Source: Hungatella sp. UBA4396 (GTDB taxonomy: Bacteria; Bacillota; Clostridia; Lachnospirales; Lachnospiraceae). From it: a stretch of DNA of 64,000 bases. The translations under genes and the position numbers were made by a program. Below the pieces are notes generated by a model. It saw only the letters and a list, made by a program, of their open reading frames with translations. It searched no databases and was not told the DNA's origin. This document shows, one piece after another, positions 1-7,702 of this stretch. Location: NCBI GenBank assembly GCA_002389905.1, contig DGRE01000025.1, forward strand, positions 62,001 through 126,000. The letters are read 5' to 3'. Numbering within the stretch: position 1 is the first letter of the stretch; every line of letters begins with the position of its first letter.

Positions 1-792
1 TTGTCCGGGTACGGCCGCTGTTCCTTAACAGTGGCACTCCCCATTATCTCAGCTTTAAAGGTTCAGTGCTGTCCGGTTCCAACCTCCATTCTATCCAATC
101 ACACCGGATTTCCCACTTATTTTTTTGATGATTATACGGAGAAAATGCCTCTTTATATTGAGCAGTGGAAAAAACTGAATTTAGAGTTTGACGGGATATA
201 CAGCGGATTTTTAGGGTCAGAGGAGCAGATTACCATTGTCATTGATATGATAAAGGAATTTAAGGGGCCCTCCACAAAGGTGATCATTGATCCCATTATG
301 GGAGATCACGGAAAGCCTTACCAGACCTATACGCCCAGAATGTGCTGCCGGATGAAGGAACTGGTATGCTTTGGAGACATTGTGACGCCAAATCTGACAG
401 AAGCCTGCATTCTGACCGGGAGGGAATACCGTTCCGCCTTTAACCGGTCTGAGCTTTCCCAAATGGCAGAAGAGATAAGAGCCATGGGGCCCAAAGAAGT
501 GGTGATCACAGGCGTAAGGGAAGGAAACTATGTAGTCAATGTGACGGCAGAGGCGGATGGAACCGTCCGTTTTCTCAGGACTCTTCGTGTGGGATGCGAA
601 CGCCCCGGCACAGGAGATGTGTTTTCTTCCATCATTGCAGCCCAGACCGTAAAAGGGATTCCTTTAAGGGAGGCGGCAAAGAAAGCGGCAGGCTTTGTTA
701 AAAGCTGCATTGTAAAATCAGATGAATTAAATGTTCCGGTAAAAAACGGAGTGTGTTTTGAGGAACTTCTTTCCCTGCTCATTGGCCGGTAA
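1..792 (+). CDS. Pyridoxal/pyridoxamine kinase (5' end missing)
   Basis: PfkB/ribokinase-superfamily kinase that phosphorylates pyridoxal, pyridoxamine or pyridoxine to make or salvage PLP in the cytosol. The visible protein opens at SGYGRCSLTVALPIIS, which in this family follows about ten residues. The true start is therefore outside the window and the TTG at base 1 is not a start. The anion-hole and catalytic-base motif GTGD sits at visible residues 203-206 (Asp206), and NHTGFP and DPIMGDHG are the other family blocks. About 263 residues are present, close to full length. A hairpin terminator follows directly, so it is probably the last gene of its unit. Family assignment is firm; the preferred vitamer is not visible. 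Confidence 0.9.
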   Translation: MSGYGRCSLTVALPIISALKVQCCPVPTSILSNHTGFPTYFFDDYTEKMPLYIEQWKKLNLEFDGIYSGFLGSEEQITIVIDMIKEFKGPSTKVIIDPIMGDHGKPYQTYTPRMCCRMKELVCFGDIVTPNLTEACILTGREYRSAFNRSELSQMAEEIRAMGPKEVVITGVREGNYVVNVTAEADGTVRFLRTLRVGCERPGTGDVFSSIIAAQTVKGIPLREAAKKAAGFVKSCIVKSDELNVPVKNGVCFEELLSLLIGR

Positions 793-819
793 GGCCGGAG
801 TATGAGGGGGAATTTTCGC

Positions 820-846
820 AAAAGGGCTTTTCTTTGCCCTTTTTTT
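820..846 (+). terminator. Intrinsic terminator of the pyridoxal kinase unit
   Basis: AAAAGGGC and GCCCTTTT form an 8-bp stem around an 8-nt T-rich loop, and the T run continues past the stem. It separates the kinase from serS. Confidence 0.75.
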
Positions 847-856
847 GTAGTATAAT
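829..856 (+). promoter_or_regulatory. Weak candidate serS promoter
   Basis: A perfect TATAAT lies 65 bases before the serS start. The only -35 candidate, TTTTCT with 16-bp spacing, is poor and overlaps the preceding terminator. Only the -10 is convincing. No T-box leader fits in the short space between it and serS. Confidence 0.35.
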
Positions 857-921
857 CAACGGCAGATTATGCTGCGGCCTATTTACGCAGAGAATATTGA
901 GGAGAAACCAGGAGGAATACC

Positions 922-2211
922 ATGCTAGATTTAAAGTTTGTAAGAGAAAATCCTGAAATCGTAAAGGACAATATGAGGAAAAAGTTTCAGGATGGGAAGC
1001 TGCCGCTGGTAGATGAAGTCATCAAGCTGGATGAAGAAAACCGGAGTGCAAAGCAGGAAGCAGATAACCTGCGGGCTGAACGCAACAAACTTTCCAAACA
1101 GATAGGCGCTTTGATGGGACAGGGAAAGAAGGAAGAAGCAGAGGAAATGAAGAAAAAAGTGACCGACACTTCCGATCACCTGGCTGCACTGGAGGAAAAG
1201 GAACGGGATCTGGAAGAGAGAATCAAAAAGATCATGATGACCATTCCCAATATCATTGATCCCAGCGTACCCGTCGGAAAAGATGACAGTGAAAACGTAG
1301 AAGTACAGCGCTACGGAGAACCTGTGGTTCCTGACTTTGAAATCCCTTACCATACGGATATTATGGAAAGCTTTGACGGAATTGACCTTGACAGCGCAAG
1401 AAAAGTGGCTGGAAACGGTTTTTATTATCTCATGGGAGATATTGCAAGACTTCATTCTTCTGTTCTTTCTTATGCAAGGGACTTCATGATTGACCGGGGA
1501 TTCACTTACTGCATTCCTCCGTTCATGATCCGAAGCGAAGTGGTAACCGGAGTTATGAGCTTTGCTGAAATGGAAGCCATGATGTATAAGATAGAAGGAG
1601 AGGATTTATATTTAATCGGAACCAGTGAACATTCCATGATCGGAAAGTTCATTGACACCATCCTTCCTGAGTCAGCTCTTCCTAAGACTTTAACCAGTTA
1701 TTCCCCCTGTTTCCGTAAGGAAAAAGGCGCTCATGGACTGGAGGAGAGAGGCGTGTACCGCATTCACCAGTTTGAGAAGCAGGAGATGGTGGTTGTCTGC
1801 AAGCCGGAAGAAAGCATGGACTGGTATGAAAAGTTATGGCAGAACACTGTGGACTTATTCTGCTCCCTGGACATCCCTGTCAGAACCCTGGAATGCTGTT
1901 CCGGAGATTTGGCTGACTTAAAGGTGAAATCTGTGGACGTGGAAGCATGGTCACCGAGACAGAAAAAGTATTTTGAAGTGGGAAGCTGCTCCAACTTAGG
2001 AGATGCCCAGGCCAGAAGACTGAAAATCCGTGTAAACGGTGAGGATGGCAAAAAGTATTTTGCCCATACCTTAAATAATACTGTGGCAGCACCTCCAAGA
2101 ATGCTGATCGCATTCCTGGAAAATAATTTACAGGCAGACGGAACAGTGAAGATTCCGGAAGCACTGCAGCCATATATGGGCGGGAAAAAGGCTCTTATAC
2201 CGACCAAATAA
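922..2211 (+). CDS. serS: Seryl-tRNA synthetase
   Basis: Class II aminoacyl-tRNA synthetase charging tRNA-Ser with serine (429 aa, normal length). Residues about 30-105 are the highly charged antiparallel coiled-coil arm that grips the long variable arm of tRNA-Ser. Motif 2 is recognisable near residue 263 (CFRKEKGAHG, followed by RIHQFEKQEM). Motif 3, near residues 385-395, reads NNTVAAPPRML instead of the NGSGLAVGR-like sequence of most bacterial enzymes, so this is a divergent SerRS type. The start follows an AGGAGG with good spacing. It appears to be a single-gene unit: a terminator lies before it and a new promoter after it. Confidence 0.95.
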   Translation: MLDLKFVRENPEIVKDNMRKKFQDGKLPLVDEVIKLDEENRSAKQEADNLRAERNKLSKQIGALMGQGKKEEAEEMKKKVTDTSDHLAALEEKERDLEERIKKIMMTIPNIIDPSVPVGKDDSENVEVQRYGEPVVPDFEIPYHTDIMESFDGIDLDSARKVAGNGFYYLMGDIARLHSSVLSYARDFMIDRGFTYCIPPFMIRSEVVTGVMSFAEMEAMMYKIEGEDLYLIGTSEHSMIGKFIDTILPESALPKTLTSYSPCFRKEKGAHGLEERGVYRIHQFEKQEMVVVCKPEESMDWYEKLWQNTVDLFCSLDIPVRTLECCSGDLADLKVKSVDVEAWSPRQKKYFEVGSCSNLGDAQARRLKIRVNGEDGKKYFAHTLNNTVAAPPRMLIAFLENNLQADGTVKIPEALQPYMGGKKALIPTK

Positions 2212-2225
2212 TCCGTTAAACAGCA

Positions 2226-2251
2226 GGTCCGGTTTTGTGAAAAACCGGGCC
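2226..2251 (+). terminator. GC-rich hairpin after serS (possible terminator)
   Basis: An 11-bp stem (GGTCCGGTTTT with AAAACCGGGCC, one G-T wobble) closes on a GTG triloop immediately after serS. There is no T run downstream, so it may be a 3'-end stabiliser or an inefficient terminator. Confidence 0.4.
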
Positions 2252-2295
2252 CTCTCCAGTTGTGGGGCAATCATAGAGAACGGGAAGAAAATCTA

Positions 2296-2326
2296 TTGAC
2301 AAACAGCCTTATGCTTATGTTATGAT
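2296..2326 (+). promoter_or_regulatory. Sigma-A promoter for the VOC/hydrolase pair
   Basis: Perfect -35 TTGACA and extended -10 TGTTATGAT. The 19-bp spacer is long but compatible with an extended -10. It lies 46 bases upstream of the VOC start. Confidence 0.6.
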
Positions 2327-2372
2327 GGAGGGGAAGCACTCTGTTCTGTCAAGAGAAAAGGAGAATATCATT

Positions 2373-2738
2373 ATGATTAAATTCAACCATTTTAATTTTA
2401 ACGTACTTGATCTGGAAAAAAGCCTGAAGTTTTATAAAGATGCCTTAGGGCTTACTCCTGTAAGGGAAAAAACCGCATCAGACGGTTCCTTTAAGCTGGT
2501 GTATTTAGGGGACGGAATAACAGAATTCACCCTGGAGCTGACTTATCTCACTGACCGGAAAGAGCCTTATAATCTGGGAGAATGTGAATTCCATCTGGCA
2601 TTTCATACCGATGAATATGATGCATGGCACGAGAAGCATAAAGAAATGGGCATAATATGTTTTGAAAATCCGGGCATGGGCATTTATTTCATCAGCGATC
2701 CTGACGGCTACTGGATTGAGATTGTACCGGAAAGATAA
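2373..2738 (+). CDS. VOC/glyoxalase-family protein
   Basis: Small vicinal-oxygen-chelate protein (121 aa) with two beta-alpha-beta-beta-beta repeats. It begins FNHFNFNVLDLEKSLKFY and ends GIYFISDPDGYWIEIV. Candidate metal ligands are the His in the first strand, Glu near residue 54 (TEFTLEL), the His of FHLAFHT, and the Glu of WIEIV, the pattern of lactoylglutathione lyase-like enzymes. It could act in methylglyoxal detoxification, but VOC proteins have many substrates, so the reaction is not assigned. This ATG is chosen because AAAAGGAGA precedes it; a longer in-frame start 51 bases upstream lies on the -10 element. The next gene starts 11 bases downstream, suggesting co-transcription. Confidence 0.85.
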   Translation: MIKFNHFNFNVLDLEKSLKFYKDALGLTPVREKTASDGSFKLVYLGDGITEFTLELTYLTDRKEPYNLGECEFHLAFHTDEYDAWHEKHKEMGIICFENPGMGIYFISDPDGYWIEIVPER

Positions 2739-2749
2739 GGGGAAGCCAG

Positions 2750-3409
2750 GTGTACATTGAAGTAAACGGCGTCCGCCTGTTTTACAAAGTCTCCGGAAAT
2801 GGTCCAGCCATTGTTCTGGTCCATGGAAACGGGGAGGATCACCGGATTTTTAATGAAACAGCAAAGCTGCTGGAACAGGATTACACGGTCTACGCCCTGG
2901 ATTCCAGAGGCCATGGAAAAAGCTCCGGAGGAGAAGTTTTGGGATATGAAATTATGGCAGAGGATGTGGCGGCATTTATCAGAGCCTTAAAGCTGGAGCG
3001 CCCCCTTTACTGCGGATTCAGTGACGGCGGAATCATCGGGCTTTTAGCTGCAATCAAATACACCGGTCTTATTTCAAAGCTGGTAATCTGCGGTGCCAAT
3101 GCTGACCCTAAGGGATTAAAAGGCTTCTGGTTCCTGTTTTTCACCCTGATGGAAAAGTTCCGCCCCGATCCCAAGACCAGCATGATGCTGAAAGAACCTC
3201 ATATTACAGGAGAGCAGCTTAGCCGCATATCCATTCCGGTTCTGGTGCTTGCAGGAGAAAAGGACGTGATCCGGGAAGACCACACCAGAGATCTGGCGTT
3301 AAAGATAAAAAACAGCTATCTTAAGATTCTTCCGGGAGAAGGACATGGAACCTATATTATCCACAGCAGAAAGCTTTATTATGCCATGAAAAAGTTTCTC
3401 GAAAAATAA
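2750..3409 (+). CDS. Alpha/beta-fold hydrolase
   Basis: Cytosolic alpha/beta hydrolase (219 aa), probably an esterase-like enzyme of unknown substrate. The oxyanion loop HGNG is at residues 25-28 and the nucleophile elbow GFSDGG centres on Ser91. The acid is Asp172 (LAGEKD) and the base His199 (GEGHG), so the triad is complete. The cap region between the nucleophile and the acid is short. Translation starts at GTG behind GGGGAAG, 11 bases after the VOC gene, so the two are probably translated from one mRNA. Confidence 0.9.
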   Translation: MYIEVNGVRLFYKVSGNGPAIVLVHGNGEDHRIFNETAKLLEQDYTVYALDSRGHGKSSGGEVLGYEIMAEDVAAFIRALKLERPLYCGFSDGGIIGLLAAIKYTGLISKLVICGANADPKGLKGFWFLFFTLMEKFRPDPKTSMMLKEPHITGEQLSRISIPVLVLAGEKDVIREDHTRDLALKIKNSYLKILPGEGHGTYIIHSRKLYYAMKKFLEK

Positions 3410-3431
3410 TTTTGGTGTAAAGAAAAAACAC

Positions 3432-3460
3432 TTGACACCATATGAAAAATATTGTATGAT
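3432..3460 (+). promoter_or_regulatory. Sigma-A promoter of the ylxM-ffh cluster
   Basis: TTGACA and TATGAT with an ideal 17-bp spacer. The predicted start, near 3467, falls in the ylxM ribosome binding site, so the leader would be only about 9 nt. Confidence 0.8.
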
Positions 3461-3475
3461 ATCTCAGGTGATGAT

Positions 3476-3826
3476 ATGGAAAAGATTGCAAGACAAGGAT
3501 TGTTGTATGATTTTTACGGAGCTTTGCTGACAGAGCATCAGAGGAATGTTTATGAAGACGTTGTGCTTTATGACTTGTCCTTAAGCGAAATCGCAGCGGA
3601 ACGGGGAATCAGCCGCCAGGGAGTCCACGACTTAATCAAACGGTGCAACAAAATCCTGGAGGACTATGAAGACAAGCTTCATCTGGTGGAAAAGTTTGAA
3701 CAGACCAGGAAGCTGGCCAGAGAGATCCGGAGTTTGACAAAGGAATTTGCTCTTACGGAAAACAGGGATCTGATCCGCCGCATCGAAGAGATATCGGGCG
3801 AAATCATCGAGCTGGAAGCTCATTAG
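3476..3826 (+). CDS. ylxM: YlxM, SRP-associated helix-turn-helix protein
   Basis: Small sigma-70 region 4-like helix-turn-helix protein (116 aa, UPF0122) almost always encoded just before ffh. In streptococci YlxM binds the SRP and stimulates it; whether it also binds DNA here is unknown. The HTH is visible at about residues 30-60 (LSLSEIAAERGISRQGVHDLIKRC), followed by a charged C-terminal helix. An upstream in-frame start 24 bases earlier lies inside the -10 hexamer, so the ATG behind AGGTG is preferred. It leads the ylxM-ffh-rpsP cluster, with ffh 11 bases downstream. Confidence 0.92.
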   Translation: MEKIARQGLLYDFYGALLTEHQRNVYEDVVLYDLSLSEIAAERGISRQGVHDLIKRCNKILEDYEDKLHLVEKFEQTRKLAREIRSLTKEFALTENRDLIRRIEEISGEIIELEAH

Positions 3827-3837
3827 GAGGGCGTTAA

Positions 3838-5187
3838 ATGGCTTTTGAGAGCTTATCTGATAAATTACAGAATGTATTTAAGAACTTAAGAGGTAAGGGA
3901 CGCTTGTCCGAAGCTGATGTAAAAACAGCTCTTAAAGAAGTTAAGATGGCTTTATTGGAAGCCGACGTAAGTTTTAAGGTTGTAAAGCAGTTTATCAGTG
4001 CCGTACAGGAACGGGCTATCGGACAGGATGTGCAAAACAGCCTGACTCCGGGACAGATGGTAATTAAGATTGTAAATGAAGAGCTGGTCAAGCTGATGGG
4101 GTCTGAGACCACTGAGATTCAGTTAAAGCCTGCCGGAGAGATGACTGTCATTTTAATGGCTGGTCTCCAGGGTGCGGGTAAGACCACCACAACTGCCAAG
4201 ATTGCCGGAAAGTTAAAGGCAAAGGGCAGAAATCCTCTTCTCGTTGCATGTGACATTTACCGTCCGGCAGCTATCAAGCAGCTTCAGATCAACGGCGAAA
4301 AACAGGGAGTCCCCGTATTTACCATGGGAGATAACCACAAGCCTGCGGACATCGCAAAGGCCGCCATCGCAAGTGCCCAGAAGAATGACCAGAATGTAGT
4401 GATTCTGGATACAGCGGGCCGTCTTCACATTGATGAGGACATGATGAATGAGCTGATCGAAATTAAAGAGGCTGTAGAGGTTCACCAGACTGTTTTGGTG
4501 GTAGACGCCATGACAGGACAGGATGCCGTAAACGTGGCTGGAATGTTCAATGATAAGATCGGAATTGACGGTGTTATCATTACCAAGCTGGATGGCGACA
4601 CCAGAGGCGGAGCAGCGCTTTCTATTCGTGCAGTGACCGGAAAACCGGTTCTCTACGTGGGTATGGGAGAAAAGCTTTCTGATCTGGAACAGTTTTATCC
4701 GGACCGCATGGCTTCCAGAATCTTAGGCATGGGAGATATCCTTTCTCTCATAGAAAAAGCGGAAATCCAGGTAGACGAACAGAAGGCAAAAGAACTGTCA
4801 CAAAAGCTGCGGAAAGCAGAATTCGATTACAATGATTTCCTGGAGCAGATGAACCAGATCAAAAAAATGGGCGGTATGGCAAGTATTATGGGTATGCTGC
4901 CGGGTATGGGACAGATGAAGGACATGGATTTTGACGAAAAAGCCATGGACCGGGTGGAGGCTATCATTCTTTCCATGACAAAGAAAGAGCGGATGAGTCC
5001 TGACCTGATGAAAAATGTTTCCAGAAAACAGCGGGTTGCAAAGGGCGCTGGAGTAGATATCAGCGAAGTAAACCGTATAGTCAAGCAGTTTGACCAGATG
5101 AAGAAGATGATGAAGCAGCTTCCCGGAATGATGGGCGGCGGAAAACGCGGCGGCGGACTCTTCGGCAAACTGAAATTACCCTTTTAG
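3838..5187 (+). CDS. ffh: Signal recognition particle protein Ffh
   Basis: SRP54 GTPase (449 aa) that binds signal sequences emerging from the ribosome together with the SRP RNA and delivers them to FtsY at the membrane. It has an N-terminal four-helix bundle, then the G domain with GLQGAGKTT at 109-117, DTAGRLHIDEDMM and TKLDGDTRGG. The C-terminal M domain is methionine-rich, with repeated GM motifs and the RNA-binding SRKQRVAKGAG stretch. It ends in a Gly/Lys-rich tail. The start follows GGAGG. No SRP RNA gene is visible in this window. Confidence 0.98.
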   Translation: MAFESLSDKLQNVFKNLRGKGRLSEADVKTALKEVKMALLEADVSFKVVKQFISAVQERAIGQDVQNSLTPGQMVIKIVNEELVKLMGSETTEIQLKPAGEMTVILMAGLQGAGKTTTTAKIAGKLKAKGRNPLLVACDIYRPAAIKQLQINGEKQGVPVFTMGDNHKPADIAKAAIASAQKNDQNVVILDTAGRLHIDEDMMNELIEIKEAVEVHQTVLVVDAMTGQDAVNVAGMFNDKIGIDGVIITKLDGDTRGGAALSIRAVTGKPVLYVGMGEKLSDLEQFYPDRMASRILGMGDILSLIEKAEIQVDEQKAKELSQKLRKAEFDYNDFLEQMNQIKKMGGMASIMGMLPGMGQMKDMDFDEKAMDRVEAIILSMTKKERMSPDLMKNVSRKQRVAKGAGVDISEVNRIVKQFDQMKKMMKQLPGMMGGGKRGGGLFGKLKLPF

Positions 5188-5275
5188 TTTTAACTTATGA
5201 TGTTAGCAAAGCAGGTTCCTGCGTTCGCTATAGATTAGTTTCAGAAATCCAGGATTTAAGGAGGTGAATTTCACA

Positions 5276-5518
5276 ATGGCAGTAAAGATGAGATTAAAAA
5301 GAATGGGTCAGAAAAAGGCTCCTTTCTATAGAATTGTAGTTGCAGATTCCAGATCTCCAAGAGACGGCAGATTCATCGAAGAAATTGGTTACTATGATCC
5401 AACCACAGAACCAAGCGTAATCAAGTTTGATGAGGAAAATGCTAAGAAATGGTTAGCAACAGGTGCACAGCCAACAGAAGTTGTAAGCAAGCTTTTAAAG
5501 ATCGCCGGTATCCAGTAG
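5276..5518 (+). CDS. rpsP: 30S ribosomal protein S16
   Basis: Small-subunit protein S16 (80 aa), an early 30S assembly protein contacting the 5' domain of 16S rRNA. The N-terminus MAVKMRLKRMGQKKAPFYRI and the block DSRSPRDGRFIEEIGYYDP are diagnostic. The chosen ATG sits behind AAGGAGGTG with ideal spacing; the 12-base upstream in-frame alternative overlaps that Shine-Dalgarno. Codon choice is strongly biased, as expected for a highly expressed gene. It is followed 15 bases later by khpA, the usual rpsP-khpA-rimM-trmD-rplS order. Confidence 0.98.
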   Translation: MAVKMRLKRMGQKKAPFYRIVVADSRSPRDGRFIEEIGYYDPTTEPSVIKFDEENAKKWLATGAQPTEVVSKLLKIAGIQ

Positions 5519-5533
5519 TGAGAGGTGAAGCGT

Positions 5534-5761
5534 ATGAAAGAATTAGTAGAAGTGATTGCAAGAGCACTGGTTGATAATCCGGATCAGGTTGTTGTGGCTG
5601 AAACTGTAAAGGATGATGAAATCATTCTCGAGCTTACAGTAGCACCTTCCGATATGGGTAAGGTCATCGGCAAGCAGGGCCGTATTGCAAAGGCAATCCG
5701 CTCTGTTGTAAAAGCAGCAGCTTCCAAGGAAGATAAAAAGGTTACTGTAGAAATCCAGTAA
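5534..5761 (+). CDS. khpA: KH-domain RNA-binding protein KhpA
   Basis: Single KH domain protein (75 aa, YlqC/KhpA family). Partnered with KhpB/Jag in other Firmicutes, it binds many RNAs and influences cell elongation and division. The GxxG RNA-binding loop is GKQG within MGKVIGKQGRIAKAIRS. An in-frame GTG 9 bases upstream would add MKR. The ATG is preferred because AGAGGTG is then 6-7 bases away. A hairpin follows before rimM, which may lower expression of the downstream genes. Confidence 0.93.
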   Translation: MKELVEVIARALVDNPDQVVVAETVKDDEIILELTVAPSDMGKVIGKQGRIAKAIRSVVKAAASKEDKKVTVEIQ

Positions 5762-5765
5762 TGTC

Positions 5766-5800
5766 AAGACCGCCGGCCAGTTGGGAAGGCGGTCTTTTCC
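5766..5800 (+). terminator. Intercistronic hairpin between khpA and rimM
   Basis: AAGACCGCC and GGCGGTCTT form a perfect 9-bp stem with a 13-nt loop, followed by an interrupted TTCCTTCTTT tract. It is a plausible partial terminator separating rpsP-khpA from rimM-trmD. Confidence 0.5.
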
Positions 5801-5826
5801 TTCTTTAATACAATATGGAGAGACAG

Positions 5827-6336
5827 ATGGAAAATTTATTGAGAGTCGGTGTGATTTCCTCCACCCACGGGGTGAAGGGAGAGGTCAAGGTCTATTCTAC
5901 CACTGATGATATAAACCGTTTTAAGACTTTAAAAAAAGTGATTCTTGATACGGGCAGGGAGCATATGGAGCTGGAAATCCAGAATGTAAAGTTTTTTAAG
6001 AACATGGCGATTCTTAAATTCAAGGGATATGACTCCATCGAGGACATTGAAAAATACAAGGGAAAAGATTTGCTGGTCACCAGGGACCAGGCTGTAAAGC
6101 TGGGACCGGATGAAAATTTCATTGCTGACTTAATTGGGCTTACGGTGGTTACGGAGGACGGGGAAGAATTCGGAACCCTGACAGACGTGATCAAGACCGG
6201 AGCAAACGATGTTTACGAGGTGAAAACCAAGTCAGGGAAGGAAGTCCTGCTTCCGGCCATTAAGGAATGCGTATTAAGTGTGGACTTAGAGACAGGAATT
6301 GTGAAAGTCCACATCATGGACGGACTTCTGGATTAA
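5827..6336 (+). CDS. rimM: 16S rRNA processing protein RimM
   Basis: Ribosome maturation factor (169 aa) that binds S19 and the 30S head and is needed for late 16S rRNA processing. The N-terminal beta-barrel carries the RVGVISSTHGVKGEVKV signature. The C-terminal PRC-barrel region includes DLIGLTVVTEDGEEFG, NDVYEV and LLPAI. The ATG 12 bases upstream is possible, but GGAGAG would then overlap it, so the internal ATG is preferred. It precedes trmD as in most Firmicutes. Confidence 0.95.
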   Translation: MENLLRVGVISSTHGVKGEVKVYSTTDDINRFKTLKKVILDTGREHMELEIQNVKFFKNMAILKFKGYDSIEDIEKYKGKDLLVTRDQAVKLGPDENFIADLIGLTVVTEDGEEFGTLTDVIKTGANDVYEVKTKSGKEVLLPAIKECVLSVDLETGIVKVHIMDGLLD

Positions 6337-6356
6337 AATAGGGAGCGGATGAAAGA

Positions 6357-7103
6357 ATGAACTACCATATATTAACCTTATTTCCTGATATGGTTTTAAA
6401 CGGCTTAAATACCAGTATTATCGGGAGAGCGGCGGAAAAGGGCCTTCTCTCTATTGAAGCCATTGACATCCGGGAATATTCCACTGACAAGCACCGCCGG
6501 GTGGATGATTATCCATATGGAGGCGGAGCCGGAATGGTGATGCAGCCTATGGCTATTTGTGATGCCTATGAGGATTTGTGCGAAAAGTTGGAAAAAAGAC
6601 CTCGTGTCATCTATATGACCCCTCAGGGAAAGGTCTTTAACCAGAAGATTGCAGAGGAGCTTTCCAAGGAGGAAGACCTTGTTTTCCTGTGCGGCCATTA
6701 CGAAGGCATTGACGAAAGGGCTTTGGAGCTGATTGCCACGGATTATCTCTCTATCGGTGATTATGTGCTGACAGGAGGAGAGCTTCCTGCCATGGTGATG
6801 ATTGACTGCATTTCCAGACTGATTCCCGGCGTTTTAAATAACGATGTTTCTGCAGAGTTTGAATCCTTTCACGATAATCTGCTGGAATATCCCCAGTATA
6901 CCAGACCAGAGGAATACAAGGGCCTGCGGGTTCCTGAAGTCCTCTTATCAGGCCATCATAAAAACATCGATACCTGGAGGCGGGAACAAGCCATTAAGCG
7001 GACCTTGGAACGGCGGCCTGATCTTTTAAAGGATGCGGTTCTGACAAAAAAAGAAGCAGAATATTTAAAAAATCTGGAAAAAGAACTGGAAAACGGGGAA
7101 TAA
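6357..7103 (+). CDS. trmD: tRNA (guanine-N1-)-methyltransferase TrmD
   Basis: SPOUT-family methyltransferase (248 aa) that uses S-adenosylmethionine to make m1G37 next to the anticodon, which prevents +1 frameshifting. Visible family blocks are LTLFPDMV at the N-terminus, DDYPYGGGAGMVM, the SAM-binding trefoil-knot residues LCGHYEGIDER and IGDYVLTGGE, and C-terminal LLSGHHKNIDTWR. The length is standard. It follows rimM by 20 bases. An inverted repeat and a separate promoter lie between it and rplS. Confidence 0.98.
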   Translation: MNYHILTLFPDMVLNGLNTSIIGRAAEKGLLSIEAIDIREYSTDKHRRVDDYPYGGGAGMVMQPMAICDAYEDLCEKLEKRPRVIYMTPQGKVFNQKIAEELSKEEDLVFLCGHYEGIDERALELIATDYLSIGDYVLTGGELPAMVMIDCISRLIPGVLNNDVSAEFESFHDNLLEYPQYTRPEEYKGLRVPEVLLSGHHKNIDTWRREQAIKRTLERRPDLLKDAVLTKKEAEYLKNLEKELENGE

Positions 7104-7111
7104 TTTACTAT

Positions 7112-7163
7112 AACAGTTCAGTACGGCGGGAATAATGGCAAGAAGATACCGTACTGAACCGTT
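7112..7163 (+). repeat. Inverted repeat between trmD and rplS
   Basis: GTTCAGTACGG and CCGTACTGAAC are perfect 11-bp arms separated by 22 nt. A 3-bp outer extension (AAC/GTT) follows across an A-C mismatch. No T run follows, so it does not look like a standard terminator. It may be an operator, an RNA processing site or a transcript-end stabiliser. Confidence 0.6.
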
Positions 7164-7184
7164 ACAATTTATTCATGAAAGGAC

Positions 7185-7213
7185 TTGCATTCCAGAGGCC
7201 TTTATGTTAGAAT
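7185..7213 (+). promoter_or_regulatory. Sigma-A promoter of rplS
   Basis: TTGCAT and TAGAAT with a 17-bp spacer, and an extended -10 (TGTTAGAAT). It gives an approximately 87-nt leader before rplS, long enough for autoregulation, though I cannot confirm the known L19 leader motif by eye. Confidence 0.7.
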
Positions 7214-7306
7214 ACAAAATGTTGTGATGAAAAGGAGATGGTCCTCTGTTACGGATTCCAGTATGAAGTATTAAGAACATCAAATAAAATCAAGGAGGTT
7301 CACACA

Positions 7307-7654
7307 ATGAACGAAATTATTAAGAAAATCGAAGCAGCACAGTTAAAGCAGTCTGTACCGGAGTTCCACGTTGGCGATACCGTTAAGGTATACAACAAGA
7401 TCAAAGAGGGAACCCGTGAAAGAATCCAGATTTTTGAAGGAACTGTTATCAAGAGACAGAACGGCGGCGCAAGAGAAACCTTTACCGTAAGAAAGAATTC
7501 TAACGGCATCGGCGTTGAGAAGACCTGGCCATTACATTCCCCTTCTGTAGACAACATCGAAGTTGTAAGAAGAGGTAAAGTAAGAAGAGCAAAACTGTAC
7601 TACTTAAGAGACAGAGTAGGTAAGGCTGCCAAGGTAAAAGAATTGGTTAAATAA
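7307..7654 (+). CDS. rplS: 50S ribosomal protein L19
   Basis: Large-subunit protein L19 (115 aa), located at the subunit interface bridge. Diagnostic blocks are PEFHVGDTVKVYNKI, RIQIFEGTVIKRQNGG, ETFTVRKNSNGIGVEKTWPLHSP and the basic tail with AKLYYLRDRVGKAAKVKE. The start follows AAGGAGG; a 23-codon in-frame upstream extension is dismissed because it lacks family similarity. It has its own promoter and terminator, so it can be expressed apart from trmD. Confidence 0.98.
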   Translation: MNEIIKKIEAAQLKQSVPEFHVGDTVKVYNKIKEGTRERIQIFEGTVIKRQNGGARETFTVRKNSNGIGVEKTWPLHSPSVDNIEVVRRGKVRRAKLYYLRDRVGKAAKVKELVK

Positions 7655-7670
7655 TTCCGGAACAGTTGAG

Positions 7671-7697
7671 AGGGACAATGCAAATTGTCCCTTTCTT
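7671..7697 (+). terminator. Intrinsic terminator of rplS
   Basis: AGGGACAAT and ATTGTCCCT form a perfect 9-bp stem on a GCAA tetraloop, followed by TTCTT. It closes the ribosomal part of the cluster. Confidence 0.8.
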
Positions 7698-7702
7698 GGC
7701 AT

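Noticed and set aside
847..921. T-box leader for serS (and likewise 26748-27018 for alaS)
   Set aside because: Gaps are too short or contain another gene, and the conserved T-box sequence that pairs with the tRNA acceptor end is absent.
931..1455. 174-codon reverse-strand frame inside serS
   Set aside because: Antisense shadow of a clear synthetase: no ribosome binding site and no recognisable protein family.
7220..7306. Known L19 leader motif before rplS
   Set aside because: Location fits, but I could find only a 4-bp hairpin by eye and cannot match the family consensus without a covariance search.
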